This document shows, in pieces, positions 35,501 to 46,435 of a stretch of 64,000 nt of DNA. The position numbers were made by a program, and so were the translations under genes. The stretch lies in contig NC_049983.1 in NCBI RefSeq assembly GCF_000003815.2, positions 5,577,042 through 5,641,041 of the forward strand, given 5' to 3'. The notes beneath the pieces are model-generated. The model was not told the origin of the DNA, searched no databases, and saw only the letters and a list, made by a program, of their open reading frames with translations. Origin of the DNA: Branchiostoma floridae (taxonomy: Eukaryota > Chordata > Leptocardii > Amphioxiformes > Branchiostomatidae). Position 1 is the stretch's first letter. Each line of letters starts with the position of its first letter.

Positions 35501-38500
35501 CGTCAGCATACAACAAGCAAGGGACAGTTTTGTTGTACATAAATGGAGGATTACAGGGAGCACCGTCAAATTGGGACACAATATCGCTAAGAAAAAGGTT
35601 AAATAATGTAGGGCTTAAATTACACCCTTGTCTCACACCACAATTAGTAACAAAAGTTTCAGTCAATCCATTTTTAGATTTAACGCAGTTTATAGTCTTT
35701 GAATACATGCCTTCTATTACTTTTAGAAATTTACCACCAATACCAAGATTACTCAATTTAAACAAGAGGCCATTTCTCCAGACAGAATCAAATGCTTTGC
35801 TAAAATCAATGAAGCAAGCGTAAAGTTGACGATTTTTGTTTAGATATTTGCTAACTAGTGTACTTAAAACAAACAGATTATCGGTAGTTCTAAAGTTTTG
35901 TCTGAAGCCTGCTTGGTGTGGCTGGAAGAGGTTATTGTGTTCTGCGTATTTGACAAGGCGTGAATTTAGAATGGAGGGAAATAATTTCCCTAAACAGCTG
36001 ATTATAGAAATCCCTCTGTAGTTATCTGGCAGGGAGGTGTCTCCTGACTTGTGGATAGGAACGATATGACTTACTGACCATTCTTGCGGAAAATGACCAT
36101 TTTGTAAGCAAGTGTTAAACAAGTGGAGTATAGGTTCTTTAAGCAACATTTTACCAGATTTTAGCATTTCATTCAAAATTCTGTCATTGCCGCTTGACTT
36201 ATAAATCTGAGACTCAATAAATTGCTGTCAGTACAATTCGACGAAGATTCATAATGTTGCTGGGAATGCTGCCGTCAGTACTTTTATCTGGATAATACAT
36301 GACCTACATGTAAGTATCACAAGACAACAGTACAAAATTATTTTAATGTTGATATAGGATGGAATGATGATGGCTGAGACCAGTTTTTACTACATTTTGT
36401 ATATTCGGCTTTCTCAAGAAAAAAATTGGACTACTCCTCCTTTATTTTATACATTTCTGTGCCTCCCTATATATTTTTATTGCAGGGTGATCAAACTTGA
36501 GTTTGAGATATTGACCAATCAGAAGCTGTTATAATACTATATAATATATTATATTTTGACAGCCTTGCAATATCAAAAGACATCCACCCTTACGTTCAAC
36601 AAAGGTATAATTGCTGGACTTACTTGACTTTGTGTCTGATGTTGTCCATATCCAGCTGATCAACTGACAGCATCTCTCTATACCACTCCTCAGCTGCACA
36701 AAACAGAAAAAAACTATTCAGAGATCCAGATGGTGGCAGGAAAATGACCATCAAAATACTACCAGACGTTGTTGGCATCCAGCTGTCTCAGAAGACAATG
36801 ATAGGCAGACAGTTACAAGTGGTGTCCATACCGACAGTAGTGTTTGTACCCCCAGTCGAGCCCATACCCCCATATATGTAATGTCTGGTCTGTACCCCTA
36901 GTAGTGTCCGTACCCCCAGTAGTGTCCGTTCCCCCAGTAGTGTCTATACCCATAGTAGTGTCCATATCCCCAGAAGTGTCCGTACATCCAGCAGTGTCCA
37001 TACCCCCAGTAGTGTCCGTACCCCCAGTAGTGTCCGTACCCCCAGTAGTGTCCGTACCCCCAGTAGTGTCCGTACCCCCAGTAGTGTCCGTACCTCCAGT
37101 AATGTCTGGTCTGTACACCTAGTAGTGTCCGTACCCCCAGTAGTGTCCGTTCCCCCAGTAGTGTCTATACCCATAGTAGTGTCCGTACCCCCAGTAGTGT
37201 CCGTACCTCCAGTAGTGTCCATAACCCCAGTATTTTCTGTACCCCCAGTAGTGTCTGTACCCCCAGTAGTGTCTGTACCCCCAGTAGTGTCCGTACCTCC
37301 AGTAATGTCTGGTCTGTACACCTAGTAGTGTCCGTACCCCCAGTAGTGTCCGTTCCCCCAGTAGTGTCTATACCCATAGCAGTGTCCGTACCCCCAGTAG
37401 TGTCCGTACCTCCAGTAGTGTCCATACCCCCAGTATTTTCTGTACCCCCAGTAGTGTCCGTACCCCCAGTAGTGTCCGTACCTCCAGTAGTGTCCATACC
37501 CCCAGTATTTTCTGTACCCCCAGTAGTGTCTGTACCCCCAGTAGTGTCTGTACCCCCAGTAGTGTCTGTACCCCCATGAAGTAGTTTCCGTATCCCCAGT
37601 AGTGTCCGTATTCCCAGTAGTGTCCGAACCTCCGTAAATCTAGAAATATATGTCTAATAGTATGATATAAACTATGATCTTACCTTTGTGTTTGGGGTAG
37701 ATGACATCATATCCAAACAGAGGGAAGACAACATCATGGATGGTGTAGTTCCCCAAGTCTTCCTCAGTCAACACCTTAGCTTCAGATCTCTGGGCTCCAT
37801 CTGAACAATAGACACCAGGTGAATAGTCACCAATTGTCAGCAAAAACTTTCTAAGGCAGTGCAGCTGTAAGTCATAGAGCCTTAACAACACGTCATGCCA
37901 ACAAACTCCATTTTAAAATGATTGGAAACATACATGTATACGTGAGTGCCTTAATTCAAGCTGCAGACAGAATTTTCTAGTACACACATGCAGTAACACA
38001 TCGGGTAAAAGAAATACAGTCACTACATCTGGACTAATTAAAAGCGCTATGACTATGAAATTCTCTGCATATACAAGTCATGTACGTCCGTCGATGCATG
38101 CTACTTTTAACATGAAACAACCTAGCACACCTAACTCCAGACATTGTTTTAAGCTGGATAATTTGGCAATTTGAAATATTCCCGTACTGTACTCAGCAAC
38201 AATGAGTTCCACTCTTATATTATAGACTATACGATACATGTACATCAGATCTGTACATGACGTTGTAGGAACGGTAACTTGCTATTGTCATAAGCTGGTG
38301 GAAGAATATATTTAAGTTTAACTTAAACCATTCTTAAAAGATTAAGTTTCAAGCAATTAATATGTGCTTGTAAAAAACTTAAAAGACCAGACCTTCTCTT
38401 TCCTCCAACACCAGATCTCCTGCAATAGGTTGAAAGCCATACTCCTGTAGTCTCCTGCTGACTATGTTGTTCCAAATGAAGCTCTGGTAGCTGTGCACGT

Positions 38501-39725
38501 ACATCAGTCGAGTGTTCCTTGGGATCTGGGAACACAGGGAAAAATACAAATCGTCATTTACAGTACTGTAACAGTTGGTTCATTTATTTTTGGAAGATTT
38601 TCGTAGTGTGGTTGAAATAAAACATTAATAATGGGGTGTAAGTAGAGGCACGACAAAAAAAATGCGAAAATAAGGCCACTGTAAATACTTAAAGATTTAC
38701 AGTAATAAAGCATACAAATTGAACATAAATAATTCAATTGAATGACTTACTATCAAAGTATGTTCCAATGGCCAGTATGTTTTTATGTTAACAGTATTCA
38801 TTAAGCACTTACATGTAAAACATACTTATTTTTTATTATATTAACAGGCATTTCCCAATGAAAAAAGCCCCAGTGATGAAGTTTTGTACATTTTCACTTT
38901 ATCTTCATAGAATACAATTCAGATAAATCTTACTCATTGCACTTACAAGCTGACACACAATGTTGAATGAAATTGACTTGACTTGCAACATAAAGCACAC
39001 AACAAATCCATCCAAAACTCACATTTGATAGAGCCCCGACCAAGTCCTTGCCATTTTTCACCAGTCCTTCCAGAAGACGACCCTCTATGTCCTTGGACAT
39101 ATTTCTCCTGGGCATCATCTCCAGAGCACCCTTTGCATCTCTAGTCTTCCACCAGTAGTCTCTGCATGCTGACACCGCCCCCTCCTGGTGCTCTGTGGTA
39201 TTGCAGGAAGGCAGGAGGACATACTGTTTAGTAGATATTTCATCTGCAATTTTTTATCTGCAGTCCTGTCCTCATTGGAACTATTAAATATACATTATTA
39301 ACCTGAGATCAGTGAATCATCAATTGTTTAGAAATTAATTCTTTTATCAAATTTTATTTATGCATAAAGTTTATTATCTAATAGTATTCAATATGCAAAG
39401 TTGTAAGAAATATTCAGTTAACAAAAATTAATATATCTGATTATATAACAATGACACAATTTATCCAGAGAATGAAACTTGAAAAAATGGATTTAGTATT
39501 CATGAATCAAGCATAAAATTAAAAAACAACCCAATCCCAAACAAGTTCTTTGCAATTTACCCATGGGGGTGTTGTTTTTTTCTCACATTATTACAAGCCA
39601 TTTAGGACTTTACCAATAATAAATTTTGAAACATAATAGATGTAACTGTTAAAATTACCGTACCTCCCTCTCTTGGCTTCAGGATGAGCTCTATTGCCTC
39701 TTCCCATTTACTGTGTAGCAAGGCT
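32541..39725 (-). CDS. PUS7: pseudouridylate synthase 7 (TruD family), C-terminal eight exons; 5' exons not found
   Basis: Exons in gene order are 39725-39664, 39192-39023, 38525-38393, 37800-37684, 36693-36624, 34044-33985, 33382-33291 and 32668-32541 (stop TAG). Landmarks follow vertebrate PUS7: [18 protein letters not shown], then [17 protein letters not shown], then [17 protein letters not shown] with [26 protein letters not shown], and [18 protein letters not shown]7 converts uridine to pseudouridine in tRNA and mRNA. The catalytic Asp region and the QRFG motif belong to exons upstream of 39725 and are absent from the remaining 24 kb on this strand. The intron after 33985 has a GC donor (TG|gcaagt), which the conserved frame requires. 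The other donors are GT. Introns contain a LINE and an 18-bp minisatellite. Confidence 0.92.
32725..33091. mobile_element. ACACAA-GAAATTGGACTTA element, copy 2
   Basis: The left end ACACAAGAAATTGGACTTA is mirrored by TAAGTCCAATATCTTGTG. 'gatcataagttgcagaaag' pairs with 'tttctgcaacttatgatc'. It lies in the last PUS7 intron and corresponds to 12969-13218. Confidence 0.78.
34125..36232 (-). mobile_element. 5'-truncated LINE with reverse transcriptase, PUS7 intron
   Basis: A single open frame of about 660 codons ends at 34239. It starts without an ATG: the frame enters at about 36230 ([17 protein letters not shown]), so no start is native. Reverse-transcriptase motifs occur in order: [26 protein letters not shown] (motif A), [14 protein letters not shown] (motif B), [10 protein letters not shown] (motif C) and [12 protein letters not shown] (motif D). 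The C-terminal region has a CX2CX9HX4C zinc-knuckle-like pattern (CQFC...H...C). The endonuclease half is missing, as in a 5'-truncated insertion. The 3' end has an AATAAAGG stretch and TGAA/TTCA repeats. The intact frame suggests recent insertion. It lies on the same strand as PUS7. Confidence 0.93.
36895..37625. repeat. 18-bp minisatellite with about 203-bp higher-order period
   Basis: The unit is AGTAGTGTCCGTACCCCC, about 40 copies. A variant block ('aatgtctggtctgtac') recurs at 36880, 37102 and 37305, so groups of units were duplicated as a 203-bp block. Because 18 is divisible by three, both strands stay open in some frame (VSVPPV on plus, TDTTGG on minus). It lies in a PUS7 intron, so these frames are artefacts. 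Confidence 0.95.
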
Positions 39726-39777
39726 CTGTGAAGAAAATGAACGTTGTCAAGAAATCATGTTTTAACATAATGTCGAT

Positions 39778-40073
39778 AGGGCTTGAAATACCACCTGCCT
39801 AATGCAGTTTAGTGCAGGTAAAATTGTGCATGCAGTTACTTCTGGTGTCTACCTGCATCTAACGTGCACTGGTCCATGTACACAATACTAGGTTTATGTG
39901 GACTGTTATTAGCTGCATAGAGTGTTACAACCTATAAAGGAATATTGCAATGGTTCCAGAACAATTTTAGTATGATCCATGCTTCCTAAATTCAGAGTGG
40001 AGCAGGTAAAATTTGTCTGGTGCAGGTAATTTTCAATGCCACCTGAATGCAGAAAAAAGTATTTCGAGCCCTG
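39778..40073. mobile_element. AGGGCTCGAAAT element, copy 1
   Basis: The left end AGGGCTTGAAATACC and the right end TATTTCGAGCCCTGG are inverted. The interior has mirrored 'gtgcaggtaa' and 'tacctgca' words. Copies 2 and 3 are at 41465 and 43660. CAGGG ends suggest hAT, but no clean octamer duplication was found. Confidence 0.7.
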
Positions 40074-40810
40074 GTTGAACTCTAACCTTTTGAGACTAGC
40101 AGGAATCAAGAGACAATGTCAGCAGACCAAATTGCCAACTAAACAGTCATAAAAAACTTGAAATGAATGCTACAAAATAAGGAAGAACACTCAGTACTTC
40201 TTTATATTAGATTGCTGAATTTTTTAATCCCGCATAACCTTTGAGACTTATCTTCTACTTAAAATTAACATCTGAATGTCATAACCATTAAATCCATGTA
40301 TATTACAGTGCCGATTGTAAGTGTAACATGTCAGAACAATATATGCGGCATATCCTGTAGAAGTCTGTACAAGTCATTTTGAATACACGCTAAACATCAT
40401 CCAATTTATGTTAAACCAGTAAGGTACTGAAAATGTTTGAAACAGATGAGGTGCTTGTTTACTGCTAATTTAAAGTGCTTTGAAACCCACTGGAAATCTA
40501 ATTAACTATGATTGCTTTTTCTCTAAGTACTAATTACTTAAAATACCAGTCTGAGAGTATCTGTTTTTGAAAAATACTAAGGCCTGGGTTACAAATTGTC
40601 GCCTTTTCCAAAAAAATAATGTGAAGGGAAAAATATAGAGGGAGTAAACAACCTGTTGAGCTTTAAACTAAATATTCATAAACGTAAGCTGAGACAATCA
40701 ACCAAAACATGCTAAGTTTCACATTTTGACCTTATATGGAAAAGGGCCAAAGGAATATTGATATGTATTAGATATACTGATATTCATATAGCTATAGCTA
40801 ATCTACGCAG

Positions 40811-40949
40811 GCATATAAGTAAGACTAATTCAGAGCTGTTTGTCACATAACGTCATAGAGCGCCTATCCAACAAACACAACGGCAACAAGAACTTCCCTG
40901 CCAGAGAGAGCCAAGTGCAGACAGCAGTGTGAAAACTCCATACTTAAAG
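40811..40949 (+). promoter_or_regulatory. unit 1 upstream module A: TATA-like box, exon-like segment, splice donor
   Basis: GCATATAAGT is followed by 'aagactaattcagagctg', a conserved 130-base segment, and donor TTAAAG|GTTAGT. The same layout occurs at 49221-49369 and 58550-58710. It is noncoding. I infer a TATA promoter with a noncoding first exon for LRR gene 1. Confidence 0.5.
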
Positions 40950-40970
40950 GTTAGTCTCTATACTAAAGAG

Positions 40971-41428
40971 TAGGTACCGGTACAAAACCATTTTTTTCTT
41001 GATGGACCGGTCCAGAAAAACAAACCTGAAAAAAAATTAGGACTGGATTTTGGACCAATTAGAAAATAAACAAATTACATCTGCAGGGGTTCACCGGTTT
41101 TGGGGCTTATTGGCCAGTGATGAAGAGCAAAGCAGGGGACAGTTGATAGTCATTTTTACATTCAAACTTGGTCTAACTTAACAGAAGCATACTTTAAGTG
41201 CTGTTTGCATGAAGATAAAATTTTGAAACACGTCTAGGAGTCAGATACTCCATCAAACAGATTCCTTTGTAGCAAAATGGAAATGGACTACTGGTTTGAG
41301 TACTTAAGCAGCCCACTGCAGGTTTTCACAGACAATTACTGAATTAGGTTCAGGTCTGGACTTGGACCTATAGTTTTCTGGACCTGGATCGTACCTGTGC
41401 CTGAATTTTCTGCACCGGTACCCTAGCC
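40971..41428. mobile_element. ACCGGT-ended element, copy 1
   Basis: Begins GGTACCGGTACAAAAC and ends TGCACCGGTACCCTA, with inner GGACCGGTCC and TGGACCTGGA words. Related copies: 50160-50640, 50947-51352, 59060-59440; a partial end lies near 8740-8800. Confidence 0.65.
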
Positions 41429-41464
41429 TCAACTATTGACAGTCAGACAGCAAAGGTATAATAT

Positions 41465-41790
41465 CAGGGCTCGAAATAATGGGTGTATGTGCACCCAGGT
41501 GCACCCAAAATTGGAACTGTGCACCCAATTTGCACCCAAATATTTTGTTAGGTTTATGTATGGAAAGATATCGAGTATACTAGTATACATCATATTCTTG
41601 ACATCTAAGTGTCATCATGTTACTTGTTTAAGAATTTGATAGCATATAATGTAACTAAGCTTTGTTATTAGGTTTTTTTTTTACATTCTACTTAAATTAA
41701 AGTAGTGCACCCAAAATTTTTTTGGTGCACCCAATCTTTTAAGTTGGGTGCACCAGTGCACCTAATCCCAAAAATGAATTTCGAGCCCTG
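41465..41790. mobile_element. CAGGGCTCGAAAT element, copy 2
   Basis: Ends CAGGGCTCGAAAT and ATTTCGAGCCCTG are inverted. Interior arms carry 'gtgcacccaggtgcaccc' and its complement-like partner 'gggtgcaccagtgcacc'. Confidence 0.75.
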
Positions 41791-42690
41791 ATATTTCATA
41801 TACCATGTACATGTACACAATGTAAGTCAGCAAAAATAACCATAGACTTGAATGTATGATCATTATGTTTGACTTGCCAGAGCCCCCTTACCGTATTTTC
41901 TTGAGTAAAGTATGCACTTTTCAAAGTAAACTTTTCAAAATTGAAAAGGTGCTACAAAGTCATGTTGTTGCCAAACTTAGGATGTGTACTTTAATTGAGG
42001 TTATTGCAAGGGTAAATGGTGAAATAGCCTAAAATAGAGCAAGGAAGGACTCTAGGAAGGATCCAAAACTTTGGTGTTATGACGCACTTAAGTAGTGCCT
42101 TTAACAATTTGTTCAACTGTTTCTTTCAGTTAAATGTTCTGGCTTATTTGCTCCACCAGTTCATTCTCAGTGATTTTTTTAAGTAAATGCAGTTACTGTA
42201 GGTAATTTGAAAGTTTGTAGAGACAATGACTGTATGCATGTATGCAAAATAATTTGGAGAAAATATCATAAATTTGAATTTATCCAGTTCAATGTCTATT
42301 CAAAATTAGTGGAGAAGGGGTGCGTCCATTTTACCTTGCAACCCAACAGATCTGAGACTTGCCCCAAACCAGGGGTTCGTACTTTAATCGGGGTGCGTAC
42401 TTTATTTGAGAAAAGACGATAGTCTATCATAAATCCATCACCAGCAGGCCACACCTACAACAACCATACAATCTGACCAATGACTTTTTGATGCACTTTT
42501 GAAATATAGCAGAAAAATTAAAGGCAACATCTAGAGTAAACAACCTGAAAATGTTGATATTCATATGGTTTCTCTCAGACATTCACAAATATAAAGCTAA
42601 GATTTATGATTAATTCTACCAAAAAAGTAAAAGTAATCAACCTGCTAAATGTTAAAATTATTCATAAAAATACAAATTTCAGACAATCAA

Positions 42691-42829
42691 GTCAGCCATA
42701 TACGCAACACTAAATAAGAGCTGTTTTGCCATCACAGAACATACAGCTACATTTTTGTACAACAGCGACATAAAACCTGAGCCAACTACATGAAGAGACC
42801 AGCTTGAAAACTTTGGATAAACTTGAAAG
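42691..42829 (+). promoter_or_regulatory. unit 1 upstream module B: TATA-like box, exon-like segment, splice donor
   Basis: 'cagccatatacgc' is followed by 'gagctgttttgccatcacag', a segment with 'cgacataaaacctgagccaact', and donor TTGAAAG|GTCAGT. Equivalents end at 51435 and 59824. It is noncoding. The role as a first exon is inference from conservation. Confidence 0.45.
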
Positions 42830-42920
42830 GTCAGTCTCTTCTGTTGACAGAATATTATCTACATTGTATGAAGCAAGACTTAAAATGTAATTGTGCCTGA
42901 CATGCAGAGGCGCCCGAGCG

Positions 42921-43231
42921 TAAAGGTGGGGTCACACCTGCGTATATATTTAAGTCCGTATGAGGCGCGCATGGGAGTATTTACCTCCACCAGGCCCCAC
43001 AGGTCGTTGGAAAAATAATAGAAATAGGACAAACGTAAACAGGTAACATGTCAGACGAGTAAGCTGGGTCGCTAACCATACTTCTCGGTCAGCTAACTCA
43101 TCTGGCATGTTATGTATCTATATTCAATTTGTACTATTTTCTCTGTGACCTGTGGAGCCTGGTAGAGACTAAGAGCGTCACACGCACCTCAAACGGACTT
43201 GAATATATACGCATGTATGACCCCACCTTTA
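42921..43231. mobile_element. MITE with long inverted ends TAAAGGTGGGGTCA
   Basis: The left end TAAAGGTGGGGTCACACC and right end GACCCCACCTTTA are inverted; pairing continues through 'gcgtatatatttaagtccgt' and 'acggacttgaatatatacgc'. It interrupts the sequence 'ggagtgccatagcctaatca', which is uninterrupted at 49470, 51530 and 59910. Confidence 0.85.
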
Positions 43232-43659
43232 TCAACCACCATGCCACTGTCACCCACCACACCAGACACACAATCTGACCAAGTAACTTTACACAATAAC
43301 TCTTGTTTCTTGTAATTTCTTATTCCACTCAAATATCATGTTTTGTTAGACTAGTATGCATGTGCATGTACCTCACACATCTTGCTCTTAAAGATTCTAA
43401 TTTTCTTAACGCTAAGTTGGTGGGTTTTTTCCCTAGCTTTCACCAAAATACATTGACTGTTTCAGAATTTTAGTTAACTTTAGTCATCCGTGAGTCCTTG
43501 ACCAGTAAAATTCAGACTTCCAGGGCACCTTCAAAGGTTGTATTACAAAAAAGATTTAATACAAACTTAGAATATTCTGAATGATTGTTCGGAGTCACTA
43601 CAGCATTGTACTTGCAACAGTGGTACCAATGGCAGCTGAGTTACAATATACTAGAACAT

Positions 43660-43978
43660 CAGGGCTCGAAATACTTTGGAAGGTATGTGCAGGTAACATT
43701 GGAAATTACCTGCACCAGACAAATTTTACCTGCACCACTCTGAATTTCTGAAGTATGGATCTCACAAAATTGTTCAGGAACCATTTTTCTTTGTTCTTCT
43801 ATACTTTACAAGTGGTATCAGTTAATGCAGCTAATAACAATCCACATACACCTACATCAAAAGACATTTATGCATAAAACCCAGTACATGGACCAGTGCA
43901 GGTAGACACCAGAAATTCCTGCACAGCTCCAATGTTATCTGCACTAAGCTGCATATGCAGGTGGTATTTCGAGCCCTG
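43660..43978. mobile_element. CAGGGCTCGAAAT element, copy 3
   Basis: Ends CAGGGCTCGAAATAC and TATTTCGAGCCCTG are inverted. Interior resembles copy 1 ('cagacaaattttacctgcac'). Confidence 0.78.
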
Positions 43979-44449
43979 TACATTGAAGCAAGCAAGCAAG
44001 CACATTGATTTCATGTGAATTCAATCAACTTATTCATATAAGTAAGGACACACCAAATTTATTTGTTGCTTCTCACTGACAGATCAAAATATTTTCAAAA
44101 GGAAGACATACAGGTTGAATAACAAAAAAAAAAAAAAAACAGCCTGAGGAGTTAAGTGGCATGTTTTATGCAATGAATCCCTTCCTTTGATGTGTTACTA
44201 AATAAATGTTCTGAATAGAAGGCATTGTTCTTAGACTGAAACTATGTGTATGTGGCTCTGAATGGCATTTTTTTACAGGTTTGTGATAGCTAAACCTGTA
44301 TTATTTTTTCTCTGGACTTTAAAAAAAAAAAATTCATAGGCAAATCTGAGAGGCAACAAATAGAATTGTTGTAACCTAAGACGCATTTAGCGCCGTTTTG
44401 TCACATGCTATCATTTTCTTTTACTGATCTTTTCAGGGGACAAAACAAG

Positions 44450-46435
44450 ATGGGAAGAAAGTTCAGAGAAATGCTGATTTTTCTCCTCATCCTCCTGAAG
44501 GAGCTCAACATGCCAGAAGCTGACTGTAGCTGTAGTAAATATTATATACCCTGTGCCTGTCCCAACCAGGGGCTTACTGTCATTCCTCAGAACCTGCCAA
44601 CATCCATCACTTCCCTAAAGTTGGACAGAAATCAGATCACAGCCTTAAGTCAGTCAGATCTCTTGAGGTATAAGAACCTGTACAGACTGGACCTGTACAG
44701 GAATAAGATTGCTAAAATTGAACCTGGGGCATTCTCAAATCTATTCAAGCTCAGAAAACTGAGCCTGTACTCTAACAAGATCAGTAAGATTCACCCTGGC
44801 ATGTTCTCAAATCTTCCGCAGCTTAGTTGGTTGGAACTACAGTCAAACCAAATATCTGTCCTTCCCAAGTCTGCTCATCACACATTGTCGTCTATTCGGA
44901 GAATCAATATTGACGAAAACCCTTGGCAGTGTGACTGTAGGATGGTTCCCTTCAGGAAAGAGATGACAGGTAACCAGACATTTGAAAACCAGATAACATG
45001 TGTCTATCCTGCCAAATTCTCAGGACAAAAGCTAAAAGATATCAATCCTGAGGATCTGACCTGTAAAGAGTCAAGGATGTCAACTCCTCCCAATACTCAA
45101 GCCTTACTCACATCATCTGACAAATTAGCATCTTCTTCATTTGGTAATACGACAAACAATGCTGCAACAACAGCAAATACCATTAGGTTCGTCTTCAGTT
45201 GGCAACATGACAAGCAATGCTGAATCACACCCTGTAGGCTACACAGTAATAATGGCACCGTTAACTCCACTGCTTGCAATCACAGAGTGACATGTCTTTT
45301 TTTTGACAAACCAAGAGGTAAAACGTATCATAAATCTGATACAAATTTCTCCATATTCATTGCATGCCTTAGTGGTACAGCAGCTGGCATTGCCTTGATC
45401 GTTAACATCATTCTCACCATCTAGAATGCAAGAGCAAAGATACAAATCCTTCTTCAGGCCCAAACCCCACAGACATTTTGAGCACCTCAAATACCACAGC
45501 AGCTACAACTGTAGTAACAGGTGGTGGCAATATGACAGGGCAGGGACAATCTCAAACTGTCCCTGAGACCTCAACTGTCAGTAATCCTTAAGGTATCTCG
45601 GATGGCTAAATTGGCATTTTGACCTTCCACTGTTTTCTTATTAATGAATTAAGAAAGAATGGAGCCATAATGAATGTTGATAGATGGGCATTAGAGAATT
45701 CTAAATCTGATTTTTTGGGGGCCAAATTGATGACGTCATCATTTTTATTACCTCTGATATCAATTTTTTCTATGACAAAATACAACACTTTGGTACATAC
45801 CACTATAATGAAACTTCGTTTTTCGTTGCATAATGATGGAAGCTACAAACGTAGTAGTGCGCAAACTGATATCTACTAACGATCTGTAGTTATTAAGAAT
45901 TAAATTTTTTTAATTAGATGAAAACAAACATTTTCTAATTACTACAGATCATTAGTAGATATCAATTTGCGCAACAGTACGTTTGTAGCTTCCATCATTA
46001 TGCAACGAAAAACGAAGTTTCATTACAGTGGTATGTACCAAAGTGCTGTATTTTGTCATAGAAAAAAATAATATCAGAGGTAATAAAAATGATGACGACA
46101 TCAATTCGGCCCCAAAAAATCAGATTTAGAATTCTCTAATGCCCATGTAGCAACATTCGTTACAGCTCCATTCTTTCTTAATTTATTGATAAGAAAACAG
46201 TGGAAGGTCAAAATGCCAATTCAGCCAACCGAGATACCTTAAGCTTCAATGTCCTATATACAAGAACTGCCCCCACTTCCTCCACATCATATAGGTGTTG
46301 CTGCTGTACATGAGAATTCAGGTTTATGTGACTCCAGTGCCCCTCATGATCACTTCTACCAATCTCTGAAAAAGATAGACTATAAATGGGCCTGTCGATG
46401 CCAATGACTATTCAATATTGGTCCCAAACACCAAT
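44450..46435 (+). pseudogene. LRR receptor gene 1, broken (LRR block shortened, membrane part decayed)
   Basis: An acceptor (tcttttcag, ending 44436) precedes ATG 44450. The frame runs 257 codons to 45223. It has a signal peptide (MLIFLLILL), LRR-NT cysteines, only four full 24-residue repeats plus the cap, and an LRR-CT starting NPWQCDCR. It shifts frame near 45180 within the stalk. Beyond this, remnants of the membrane helix (GTAAGIALI-like), a stop in place of the Trp of TIWYKRK, and tail text continue to about 46435. A 647-bp palindromic element interrupts the tail. The first 257 codons could still make a secreted LRR protein, so loss of function is not certain. Compared with genes 2 and 3, five LRRs are missing as one block. 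Confidence 0.8.
45592..46238. mobile_element. 647-bp near-perfect palindromic element flanked by TTAA
   Basis: The two arms, about 300 bases each, are inverted copies: GGTATCTCGGATGGCTAA at the left and its counterpart CCGAGATACC at the right. The centre is AT-rich (about 45895-45940). TTAA flanks both sides (45588-45591 and 46239-46242). Genes 2 and 3 have continuous sequence at this place. A TTAA target is typical of piggyBac-type elements, but the ends do not match a piggyBac consensus I know. Confidence 0.85.

Larger units (their letters stand above)
39726..44449. other. start of LRR duplicated unit 1; no recognised gene
   Basis: This region lies upstream of PUS7 exon 39725-39664 on one strand and of LRR gene 1 on the other. 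It was read on the minus strand for further PUS7 exons (a QRFG-type motif before ALLHSKW) and none was seen. It contains three CAGGGCTCGAAAT elements, one ACCGGT element, a long-ended MITE and the two noncoding first-exon-like modules of unit 1. Confidence 0.55.

Noticed and set aside
36813-37579. Proline/valine- and threonine/glycine-rich repeat proteins on both strands
   Set aside because: They are translations of the 18-bp minisatellite inside a PUS7 intron; no start context or splice signals support them.
45619-45879. 86-codon frame in LRR gene 1 region
   Set aside because: It lies within one arm of the 647-bp palindromic element and is mirrored by a minus-strand frame.
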